12,772 nucleotides of DNA from Ignavibacteriales bacterium UBA6490 (lineage in GTDB: Bacteria > Bacteroidota > Ignavibacteria > Ignavibacteriales > Ignavibacteriaceae): the NCBI GenBank assembly GCA_002435365.1, contig DJMM01000089.1:20659-33430 (forward strand). Reading direction: 5' to 3'. A model generated the notes under the pieces. That model saw nothing but the letters and a program-made list of their open reading frames with translations. It did not search any database and was not told the DNA's origin. Positions 1 through 6,322 of this stretch are shown here, one piece after another; the stretch's first letter is position 1, and each line of letters starts with the position of its first letter. The position numbers were made by a program, and so were the translations under genes.

Positions 1-2
1 AG

Positions 3-41
3 CCAAATGGTCGCTATCTGATCTTTTCCGGGTTTTCTTAA
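3..41 (+). CDS. Possible 3' end of an upstream plus-strand gene (partial)
   Basis: The first bases can be read on the plus strand as PNGRYLIFSGFS followed by TAA. This resembles the end of a beta-propeller or beta-strand-rich protein and would converge on the glycosylase gene. A second frame (2-49) is also open to a stop, giving an end in FRVFLKH. With about a dozen codons, neither can be preferred, and the stretch may be non-coding. Confidence 0.15.
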   Translation, partial: PNGRYLIFSGFS

Positions 42-53
42 AACATTAACCGG

Positions 54-848
54 TTATCGTCTTTTCTGATGTGAAGGACAGAAATATGAAGTACGTCCGG
101 CAATTGTCCGGTGTGTAATTTTACCGCCGCAAAGGGGGCATTCACTGCCTTCACTGCGGTGGTTGAAAAGATAGTTCCGGGGGAGCTCCCCGTTTTCCCA
201 TTCACTTTTTAATGCGGTCTTAAGAACCGACATCATTTCAAGGTATATGTTTTTTTTCTTCCTCTCCGGTAAAGATTCAAAGGACGAAGAGGGGTGCACC
301 CCGGCATGAAACAGGGCTTCATCCGAGTAGAGGTTTCCAAGACCGGAAAAAACCGACTGATCCATCAGCAGCGATTTTGCGGTCCCTCTTTTCGAATTTG
401 TCACCGACTTAAAGTTATCATAAGTGAGATCAGATTTTATAGGATCTGTTCCAAGCTTCTTTTTCTTTATAAATACCGCCGGATCATCGGTAAGCGATAT
501 CAGTCCGAATTTTCTCATATTATCGTATGCGATATTAAATCCGCTGCTGAATTTAAACTCAAGCCTGATGTGCCGGGTTGAATCTTCCGGGAGCTTATAA
601 TAATTGAAACTGCCGGTCATGCCGAAATGAAGAACCAGGTATTTTTTGCTGCTGATGCCTGCAAAAAAATATTTGCCATGGCGCTCCGCCGTTATGAACT
701 CATATCCCCGGGTGTGTTTTATAAACCCTGGAATGCTGCACTCTTTCAGCATCTCCGGTGCATAAAGTTTTACTTCGGATATTTTTTTATTAAGCGAAGT
801 TTCTTCGAAGTACTTTCTGAAATTTTCTACCTCCGGCAGTTCGGGCAT
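54..848 (-). CDS. Fpg/Nei-family DNA glycosylase (formamidopyrimidine-DNA glycosylase-like)
   Basis: This is a base-excision repair enzyme that removes oxidised bases (8-oxoguanine or Fapy type) and nicks the abasic site by beta/delta elimination. The 264 residues match the usual family length. Seen directly: the N-terminal MPELPE, where Pro2 is the catalytic nucleophile and Glu3 the acid; HGK with Lys59 in the phosphate-binding position; a void-filling set at Met77, Arg112 and Phe114; the H2TH signature GLGNLYSDE with Asn172; and a C-terminal zinc finger with Cys237, Cys240, Cys257 and His260, plus Arg252 in the hairpin. The fourth zinc ligand is His instead of the usual Cys, so the finger is CxxC-x16-CxxH. 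The start is fixed by the need for Pro2 right after Met1. A purine-rich AGAGAGAG lies just upstream. Whether it prefers Fpg (MutM) or Nei substrates cannot be decided from sequence alone, so no symbol is given. The next gene upstream on the same strand ends 95 bases away. Confidence 0.93.
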   Translation of the reverse strand: MPELPEVENFRKYFEETSLNKKISEVKLYAPEMLKECSIPGFIKHTRGYEFITAERHGKYFFAGISSKKYLVLHFGMTGSFNYYKLPEDSTRHIRLEFKFSSGFNIAYDNMRKFGLISLTDDPAVFIKKKKLGTDPIKSDLTYDNFKSVTNSKRGTAKSLLMDQSVFSGLGNLYSDEALFHAGVHPSSSFESLPERKKKNIYLEMMSVLKTALKSEWENGELPRNYLFNHRSEGSECPLCGGKITHRTIAGRTSYFCPSHQKRR

Positions 849-910
849 TTATTTCTCTCTCTTTTAAAATAAATATGATAATAATCGTTCCCGTAATAAA
901 TTTTATACAT

Positions 911-941
911 ACTCCTGTTATTCCTGCCAGCGGGAGTTTTT
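911..941 (+). terminator. Hairpin with T-tract just downstream of lhgO
   Basis: ACTCCTG (911-917) pairs with CGGGAGT (931-937) across a 13-base loop, including one G-T pair. Read on the plus strand it is followed by TTTTT. It lies 3 bases beyond the lhgO stop codon. On the minus strand, where lhgO is transcribed, the hairpin forms but no good T-run follows it, so its use as an lhgO terminator is uncertain. Confidence 0.3.
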
Positions 942-943
942 AA

Positions 944-2176
944 TTACAATCTGAATGGATTGTTTTTACCTGTTAAATTTTTTTCCACCATTCCTGCGAT
1001 TGTCCTGCCGATAGAAATGGATGCTGTTGCGGCAGGTGATGGTGCATTTAATACATGTATCATCCGGTCGGATTCTTCAATCCTGAAATCGTCTATCAGC
1101 TTGCCCGAGATATCCAGTGCCTGTGCGCGTACACCCGCACCTCCCGTTTCGATGTCATCGGACTGAATTTCAGGAACCAGCTTCTGCAGTGCTTTTACAA
1201 ATGCCGATTTATTATATGACCTGTAAAATTCATGAAAGCCCATGCCATAATGTTTTGACGCCATTTTCCAAAACCCGGGAAATGCTGCGTAGCCTGCAAC
1301 ATCTTTAAGCGAGAAATCCGATTTATGATATCCTTCGCGTTTAAAAGCGAGCACTGCATTCGGTCCCGCTTCCACTCCGCCCTTTATCATGCGGGTAAAG
1401 TGGACGCCCAGAAAGGGGAATTTAGGATCGGGAACCGGGTAAATTAAATTCTTAACAAGGTGGTGCTTTTCTTTTTTAACCTTGTAATATTCCCCCCTGA
1501 AAGGAATAATTTTTAAGTTAGACCTGACTCCGCACATTCTGGCAATAACATCCGAATAAAGACCGCCGCAGTTAAGGAGGAATCTGCATTTAACATCCCC
1601 GAGCGATGTATTAAGGATAAATATTTCCCCCTCGCGTTTTAAAGATATGAATCTGTGGCCGGTATTAATTTCACCGCCGTATTCCAATATTATTTTTGCA
1701 TAAGCTTCGGTTACCTTTTTATAATCCACAATACCGGTCTGCGGTACATACAGTCCTGCAATGCCTGAGACATGCGGTTCATATTCTTTAAGTTCGTCCT
1801 TTTTCAGCCGTTTAAGTCCATCCAGCCCGTTTGCGCTGCCTCTTCTTTCAAGTTCTTCCAGGGCGGGAATATCCTTCTGAGTTACTGCAACAACCAGCTT
1901 GCCGCATTGTTCATGTTTTATATTATGCTCTAAACAGAAATCGTAAAGAAGCCGGCGTCCCTCGATGCAGTTCAATGCTTTCAGCGAACCCGGTTTATAA
2001 TACAAACCCGAATGAATTACACCGCTGTTATTGCCGGTCTGGTGCATGGCCAGTTCATTTTCCGTTTCGAGAAGAATTACCGAATAATTTCCCTTTTTCT
2101 GCAGAGCCATTGCAGAGGCCGTGCCCACAATGCCTCCGCCAATTACTGCAATATCGTATATGGTAGATGATGACAT
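944..2176 (-). CDS. lhgO: L-2-hydroxyglutarate oxidase / dehydrogenase (FAD-dependent)
   Basis: This enzyme oxidises L-2-hydroxyglutarate to 2-oxoglutarate with FAD. In E. coli, LhgO is membrane-associated and passes electrons to the quinone pool. The 410-residue product belongs to the DAO-fold FAD oxidoreductases. Visible features: the Rossmann dinucleotide motif GGGIVG at 13-18, with acidic Glu37 ending the second strand; the family block HQTGNNSGVIHSGLYY at 45-60; PFRGEYY at 225-231; IYPVPDPKFPFLGVHF at 245-260; GPNAVLAFKREGY at 271-283; GAGVRAQALD at 347-355; and NAPSPAATAS at 377-386. These blocks match what I recall of E. coli LhgO almost residue for residue, which separates it from glycerol-3-phosphate dehydrogenases of the same fold. 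The start has no clear Shine-Dalgarno, only AT-rich leader, but it places the FAD motif at the normal distance. It is divergent from the kinase gene and may precede the glycosylase gene in one transcript. No functional link to the metal genes is apparent. Confidence 0.93.
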   Translation of the reverse strand: MSSSTIYDIAVIGGGIVGTASAMALQKKGNYSVILLETENELAMHQTGNNSGVIHSGLYYKPGSLKALNCIEGRRLLYDFCLEHNIKHEQCGKLVVAVTQKDIPALEELERRGSANGLDGLKRLKKDELKEYEPHVSGIAGLYVPQTGIVDYKKVTEAYAKIILEYGGEINTGHRFISLKREGEIFILNTSLGDVKCRFLLNCGGLYSDVIARMCGVRSNLKIIPFRGEYYKVKKEKHHLVKNLIYPVPDPKFPFLGVHFTRMIKGGVEAGPNAVLAFKREGYHKSDFSLKDVAGYAAFPGFWKMASKHYGMGFHEFYRSYNKSAFVKALQKLVPEIQSDDIETGGAGVRAQALDISGKLIDDFRIEESDRMIHVLNAPSPAATASISIGRTIAGMVEKNLTGKNNPFRL

Positions 2177-2440
2177 AATAAAATTATATTGATTAATAAT
2201 TCAAACTTAACTATTTAAACGGAAAAAGTTAGCCCGGTTAAAATTTAAAAATTAAGTAAAGGGATCACGGGAAGATTGGCTAATATTTTTCATATTTGTC
2301 CGGTAATGTTATATATTATTTGCATTCAAATGTGCTGATTACGGTTAATCGGCCTTAATCCGGACTGTTAAGTAACTTAAAGAGTAGCAACAGCCCGGAA
2401 AAGTTTTAATAATGATGAATAAATTACAAGATTCCTGACA
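2177..2440. promoter_or_regulatory. Divergent intergenic region between lhgO and the sensor kinase
   Basis: This is 264 bases of AT-rich DNA that must hold promoters for both directions. I see no RNA gene and no plausible ORF. A weak sigma70-like pair for the kinase is TTTTCA (2287-2292) with TATATA/TATATT at 2310-2317. TTAAT-CGG half-sites recur at 2345-2363, and a short palindrome lies at 2368-2380. No convincing sigma54 element (GG-N10-GC) was found on either strand. Promoter placement is a guess given the base composition. Confidence 0.4.
2368..2380. promoter_or_regulatory. Perfect short palindrome upstream of the kinase gene (possible operator)
   Basis: TTAAGT-A-ACTTAA is a perfect 6-base inverted repeat around one base, about 60 bases before the kinase start. 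A related string, TTAAGAACTTTAAA, occurs at 6074-6087 ahead of the efflux operon. It could be a regulator site, but in AT-rich DNA such dyads also arise by chance. Confidence 0.25.
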
Positions 2441-4630
2441 ATGATCTCTCTTTTTAATATCGACATGCTTCTGTATTATTCAATTTTCGAGCTGGATCTG
2501 ACCCAGGTTATTTTTCTCCTGACCACCCTGCTTGCGTCAGTGGGACTGATAATAATTATATATTCAAGAAGCCGTGAATCGATAAAAAGCCGGTTATTTA
2601 TTCTTATCCTGATACTGGTAATCGGATATTTAATATCTCACGCAACCCACTTCTTAATAATGCATTCATCCGACGTAACCATACTTGATAATTCATGTCA
2701 TTCTTTCCTGTTGATGATTATAGTTACTATTACTTTCTTCACCTGGAATTTTCCCGAACCACGCAGAATCGGTGTTGTAAAAAGTCTTTTGGTTATTGTG
2801 CCCTCGGTTATAATGCTGGGCATGATATGGACCGGGTTTTTCATCGAAGAATCTTTTGCACATCAGCATATGTTTTCGGTTAAATATTCCTCTGCTTACC
2901 CGGTATTGCTGATTTGGTACGGGTTTTTAATTTCTCTTAATTTTTACTGGCTTATTAGTAAATATTACAAGGAAAAAAGCGAGGCACACCGCAAGCAAAT
3001 CCTTATGCTGTTTCTTGGCCTGATCATTACAAACCTGGCCTCTTTCATATTCGGAATGTTTCTGCCATGGTATCTGGGATTCTATTACCTTGTGGAGATC
3101 AGCCCGCTTTCTTTTCTGGCTGGAGTGATTCTTTTTACCACCATTGCAGTGAACAGATACGACATGTTCCAGACTTCCATGCAGAAAATTCATAATTTCA
3201 GCATTTCCAAAAAAATCATCCTGTCTGCAATTATACTTGTTCCAATTATTATCCTGCTTATCCAGGTACCTCTTATCAGAATTATCTTCGAACCGGAAAG
3301 CAACCGTGAGTTACTCAGGTATTTTATGATAAGCGTATTCGGCGGAATTCTGGTAAGCATTATTATTGCGTTTGTGATTGTAAAAATCATCTCCAACCCC
3401 TTGCGGGTGCTGAAGAATGAAGCCCGGGAAATAGAAAAAGGAAACTACGGCATTAAGATCGATTTGTCGTCCAATGATGAATTCGGGGAATTAACAAAAG
3501 CTTTTAATAATATGGCAGATACCCTAAAAAGCAATTCTTCCGAACTGAAAAGCAAGGAGGAAAGAATATCGCTGCTTCTAAATGCTTTTGAGGAGTCTTC
3601 GGCCGCTATTGCTATTGTTTCCGACGACTTCAGAATAATCGAGGCCAACCAGCAGTTTTGCCGCATCGTGTATAAAGAAAGAGAGAATGTGCTGAACATG
3701 GAATTGCGGGATGTTCAGTTTAACGGGGCGCTAGCCGGGGAATTCGAAACCATAAAAAATGAACTGCACCTCTATTCAAAGTACAGGGGTGAACTGAGCT
3801 ATGACGACAGGGTGCTTTTAATATATGCCACCCCCTCTTCAATCGGCAACAGGTTTCAGGGATATTTATTTATTGAAGTTGATATAACCGAGCAGAAGAA
3901 ACTGGAAGAGCAGCTGCTTAAATCGGAAAAGCTTGCTGCGCTCGGCAAAATGGCAGCGGTTCTGGCGCACGAAATAAAAACACCACTTACCTCAATAAAA
4001 ATGAATGCGGATATTATTGCCGGCGAGCTTAATCTTAACGATGAGGAAAAAGAAAATTTTAAAATAATTCAGACAGAAATAAACCGGCTGAACAATCTTG
4101 TTAAAGATGTTCTGCAGTTTTCCAGACAAATGGAGCTTGATTACTCGGTATTCAATCTTTTCGAGCTTACTGAAACGATAAGGTCGCAGCTTATTACAAA
4201 GCTTAATTCCAGAAGCATTTCTTTAATAAATGAAACCGCTGATATTACCATAAAAGCCGATAAATATAAATTGATGCAGGTGTTTATAAATTTAATCGAA
4301 AATTCGATTGATGCCGTGGGAAGCAGCGGCAAAATAAAATTAACTTCAGAGGTCGATCCCGGGGGTGAAATTATCAGCATATGGATTACTGACACAGGAA
4401 CAGGAATAGGGAGTGATGTCAAGGTTTTTGAACCGTTTTATACCACCAAGACCTCAGGAACCGGTCTTGGTTTATCGGTAGCACAGAAAATTATTGAACA
4501 GCACCAGGGAAAAATAATTCTGGTATCTTCCAGACCGGGAGAAACGACATTCAGGATTACCCTTCCCGTAAACAAGACAAACAAAACAGAAAAAGATAAT
4601 TTTTCACCAGGGTACAATCATGAGCAGTGA
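2441..4630 (+). CDS. Polytopic membrane sensor histidine kinase (7TM-like, HAMP, PAS, HisKA, HATPase)
   Basis: This is the autophosphorylating sensor of a two-component system, 729 residues, in the inner membrane. Hydrophobic segments are visible near 20-42, 52-74, 86-104, 113-133, 152-173, 186-208 and 212-236. This resembles the 7TM histidine-kinase sensor module. A second hairpin follows (257-280, 293-316). Next come a HAMP-like linker (317-365), a PAS domain (about 375-485, ending in the typical DITEQKKLEEQL), and a HisKA domain with HEIKTPLT around phospho-acceptor His510. The ATPase domain has an N box with Asn617 and Asn621, a G1 box DTGTGIG (651-657), an F box FEPFYTTK (663-670) and a G2 box GTGLGLS (673-679), so it looks catalytically intact. 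The positive-inside rule puts loops 67-87 (His67, His70, Met74, His75, Cys86, His87) and 134-151 (His141, His143, Met144) outside the membrane, which would suit metal sensing (inference). No Shine-Dalgarno is obvious. Met9 at 2465 is an alternative start, but 2441 is the first ATG after an in-frame stop. It overlaps the regulator gene by 11 bases, so the two are surely cotranslated partners. Confidence 0.92.
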   Translation: MISLFNIDMLLYYSIFELDLTQVIFLLTTLLASVGLIIIIYSRSRESIKSRLFILILILVIGYLISHATHFLIMHSSDVTILDNSCHSFLLMIIVTITFFTWNFPEPRRIGVVKSLLVIVPSVIMLGMIWTGFFIEESFAHQHMFSVKYSSAYPVLLIWYGFLISLNFYWLISKYYKEKSEAHRKQILMLFLGLIITNLASFIFGMFLPWYLGFYYLVEISPLSFLAGVILFTTIAVNRYDMFQTSMQKIHNFSISKKIILSAIILVPIIILLIQVPLIRIIFEPESNRELLRYFMISVFGGILVSIIIAFVIVKIISNPLRVLKNEAREIEKGNYGIKIDLSSNDEFGELTKAFNNMADTLKSNSSELKSKEERISLLLNAFEESSAAIAIVSDDFRIIEANQQFCRIVYKERENVLNMELRDVQFNGALAGEFETIKNELHLYSKYRGELSYDDRVLLIYATPSSIGNRFQGYLFIEVDITEQKKLEEQLLKSEKLAALGKMAAVLAHEIKTPLTSIKMNADIIAGELNLNDEEKENFKIIQTEINRLNNLVKDVLQFSRQMELDYSVFNLFELTETIRSQLITKLNSRSISLINETADITIKADKYKLMQVFINLIENSIDAVGSSGKIKLTSEVDPGGEIISIWITDTGTGIGSDVKVFEPFYTTKTSGTGLGLSVAQKIIEQHQGKIILVSSRPGETTFRITLPVNKTNKTEKDNFSPGYNHEQ

Positions 4631-6014
4631 ATTAAATTCCGATCAGACCGGTTACAGTATACTGGTCATAGACGATGACGAGTCCATCCGCAAAACACTT
4701 ACCGGGTATCTGAGAAAACTGGATTATAAGGTTTTCTCTGCGGATAACGGCCTTACTGGAATTGAGATTGCGGAAAAGGAAATCCCGGATTTGGTAATAA
4801 CTGATATAAAAATGCCGCAGGCGGACGGATTTGAGGTGCTCAAAAAAGTAAAAGAAATTGACAGCAATATTCACGTTATTATGATCACGGCATTCGATGA
4901 TATGAACAGTACCGTTAAAGCAATGCAGCTGGGTGCATACGATTACATCGAGAAGCCTCTTGAAATAGAACGGCTTAAAATTACAGTTAACCGCGCTCTT
5001 GATAACAAAAAGATCAGTGAGCAGCTGTCGTCCTTAATTTCCTCCGGGTCAGCCGAATATCATATGGAGAATACAATAATCGGCAAATCTGCTGCAATGA
5101 AGGATCTGTACAAAAAAATCGGACAAACTTCCCCCAGCAGGGTCACTGTTCTTATAGAAGGTGAAAGCGGAACGGGAAAGGAACTGGTTGCCAGGGCTAT
5201 TCACTTCAGCGGAATTACGAAAGATAAACCGTTTGTTGCAGTTAACTGTACTGCTTTAACTGAATCTTTGCTGGAAAGTGAATTGTTCGGACATGTTAAA
5301 GGTTCATTTACAGGCTCTACAAGGGACAAAAAGGGTAAATTTGAGCTTGCGGGTGAGGGTACAATTTTTCTTGATGAAATTTCCGAAATTTCCCCGAACC
5401 TGCAGGTTCAGCTGTTAAGAGTACTGCAGCAGCGTGAATTTGAACGTGTCGGTGGCGAGAACTTAATCCCGATGCGGGCACGTATTATTGCGGCGACAAA
5501 TAAAGATTTAAACCAGCTCGTGAGGGATGGTAAATTCAGAGAAGACCTGTTTTTCAGGTTAAAGGTAGTTTCTATCCTGCTCCCGCCTCTGCGCGAACGG
5601 GCTGATGACATACCGTTTTTAGTAAGCCACTTCCTTTCAAAAATCAATAAGGAACTGCATAAAAACGTTACCAAGGTGCCGCCGGAGGTAATGGAAATGC
5701 TCAGGAATCATTACTGGGTGGGGAATGTAAGAGAATTGGAGAACATACTGATGCAGGCAGTTGTTCTGTCCAGCGAAGATATCCTTGCCAGAGAAAATAT
5801 TCTTTTACGGAAACCGGATTCCATGGGGACTGAAGAGGGACGGGCACAATTTATTTCACTGGCTGAGAATGAGAAAAAACATATTAAAAGTATTCTCGAC
5901 GCAGTTCAGTGGGATAAAAACAAAGCACACAAAATTTTAGGAATTTCACTGCCAACGCTCTATAGTAAAATTGAGAACTATAAACTTTCGCCATTCGGTC
6001 AGAAAGACAAATAA
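4620..6014 (+). CDS. NtrC-family sigma54-dependent response regulator
   Basis: This 464-residue protein is the cognate regulator of the overlapping kinase gene and a bacterial enhancer-binding protein that remodels sigma54-RNA polymerase. The receiver domain (about 12-128) has acidic pocket Asp18-Asp20, phospho-acceptor Asp62 in TDIKMP, Thr90 and Lys112. The AAA+ domain (about 152-390) has Walker A GESGTGKE (181-188), the sigma54-contact loop GSFTGS (228-233), Walker B GTIFLDE (247-253), sensor I Asn294, arginines of FREDLFFRL (Arg307, Arg313) and sensor II GNVREL (Arg371). A Fis-type helix-turn-helix lies at about 416-457. The contact loop differs from canonical GAFTGA by Ala-to-Ser at two positions but keeps the key Phe and Thr. 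The ATG sits within the end of the kinase gene, with a weak AGGG 8 bases ahead. The likely target, from position, is the metal-efflux operon that follows, though a clear -24/-12 promoter was not found there. Confidence 0.94.
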   Translation: MSSELNSDQTGYSILVIDDDESIRKTLTGYLRKLDYKVFSADNGLTGIEIAEKEIPDLVITDIKMPQADGFEVLKKVKEIDSNIHVIMITAFDDMNSTVKAMQLGAYDYIEKPLEIERLKITVNRALDNKKISEQLSSLISSGSAEYHMENTIIGKSAAMKDLYKKIGQTSPSRVTVLIEGESGTGKELVARAIHFSGITKDKPFVAVNCTALTESLLESELFGHVKGSFTGSTRDKKGKFELAGEGTIFLDEISEISPNLQVQLLRVLQQREFERVGGENLIPMRARIIAATNKDLNQLVRDGKFREDLFFRLKVVSILLPPLRERADDIPFLVSHFLSKINKELHKNVTKVPPEVMEMLRNHYWVGNVRELENILMQAVVLSSEDILARENILLRKPDSMGTEEGRAQFISLAENEKKHIKSILDAVQWDKNKAHKILGISLPTLYSKIENYKLSPFGQKDK

Positions 6015-6029
6015 CCCTTACTTAGAATT

Positions 6030-6177
6030 TTAATAGCGGGCAATTTATTCTCGGCAGTACCAGAACCCCTTTTTTAAGAACTTTAAAAATTTTTAAATTC
6101 TTTAAGTATCTATTCGGACATTTGCCCTCATATAGCTCATAATCAAGCAAAATTCATCAATTAATAGCGGCACAATT
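6030..6177 (+). repeat. Two direct copies of a TTAATAGCGG-CAATT motif
   Basis: TTAATAGCGG-G-CAATT occurs at 6030-6045 and TTAATAGCGG-CA-CAATT at 6161-6177, 131 bases apart. The shared ten bases plus CAATT within a 197-base region are unlikely to be chance alone. The copies may be binding sites for the NtrC-type regulator or another regulator. The function is inferred from position only. Confidence 0.4.
6076..6102. repeat. AT-rich inverted repeat upstream of the efflux operon
   Basis: Left arm AAGAACTTTAAAAA (6076-6089) pairs with right arm TTTTTAAATTCTT (6090-6102), with one bulged base and no loop. It has no GC core, so it is a poor terminator and more like a protein-binding dyad. It lies about 110 bases before the first ORF of the operon, a normal distance for an enhancer-type site. 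Confidence 0.35.
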
Positions 6178-6197
6178 CTTTTAGTATTTAGTATAAA
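6169..6197 (+). promoter_or_regulatory. Weak sigma70-like promoter candidate for the efflux operon
   Basis: TATAAA (6192-6197) matches a -10 box at 5 of 6 bases. The hexamer 17 bases upstream, GGCACA (6169-6174), matches a -35 box at only 3 of 6 and overlaps the second TTAATAGCGG motif. If used, transcription would begin near 6204, leaving the small ORF almost leaderless. The weak -35 would fit an activated promoter, but the call is speculative. Confidence 0.2.
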
Positions 6198-6211
6198 ACC
6201 AGAACAATAAT

Positions 6212-6313
6212 ATGAATGAAAATAATTTAATTTGGCATTTGGGGTATCTGATTCTGACAATCGGATTGATAACCGCCTTTTTGAAAATTTTCAAGGAGAA
6301 AAAAAGCAGCTAA
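6212..6313 (+). CDS. Small single-TM protein, 33 residues, first ORF of the efflux operon
   Basis: I do not recognise a family. The ORF encodes 33 residues: a short polar N-terminus (MNENN), one hydrophobic segment at about 6-25 with LGYLILTIGLITAFL at 10-24, and a basic tail (KIFKEKKSS). The charge distribution predicts N-terminus outside and C-terminus in the cytoplasm. Its stop codon overlaps the AAGGA Shine-Dalgarno of the TolC gene, which starts 9 bases later, so translational coupling is likely if it is translated. It has no strong ribosome-binding site of its own. By analogy with small membrane subunits such as AcrZ (on AcrB) or KdpF, it could be an accessory peptide of the RND pump, but this is inference. 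It could also be a translated leader or a chance ORF. Confidence 0.5.
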   Translation: MNENNLIWHLGYLILTIGLITAFLKIFKEKKSS

Positions 6314-6322
6314 GGATTTTAT

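Larger units (their letters stand above)
6015..6211 (+). promoter_or_regulatory. Control region between the regulator gene and the efflux operon
   Basis: These 197 bases separate the two-component genes from the efflux operon and probably hold the operon promoter and activator sites. They contain two copies of TTAATAGCGG followed by CAATT (6030-6045 and 6161-6177), a long AT-rich dyad (6076-6102), and a TATAAA box at 6192-6197. No GC-rich hairpin with a T-run was seen, so there is no evident terminator after the regulator gene, and partial read-through is possible. Confidence 0.5.

Noticed and set aside
294..581. Plus-strand ORF of 95 codons inside the glycosylase gene
   Set aside because: It lies wholly antisense to a gene with all the Fpg/Nei catalytic motifs. 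Its product shows no recognisable domain.
6167..6182. CGGCACAATTCTTTTA as a sigma54 -24/-12 promoter for the efflux operon
   Set aside because: The GGCAC half fits the -24 box, but the required GC at -12 is missing (TT at that place). No other GG-N10-GC with reasonable context was found between 6015 and 6322. The sigma54 link therefore rests on the regulator's domains alone.
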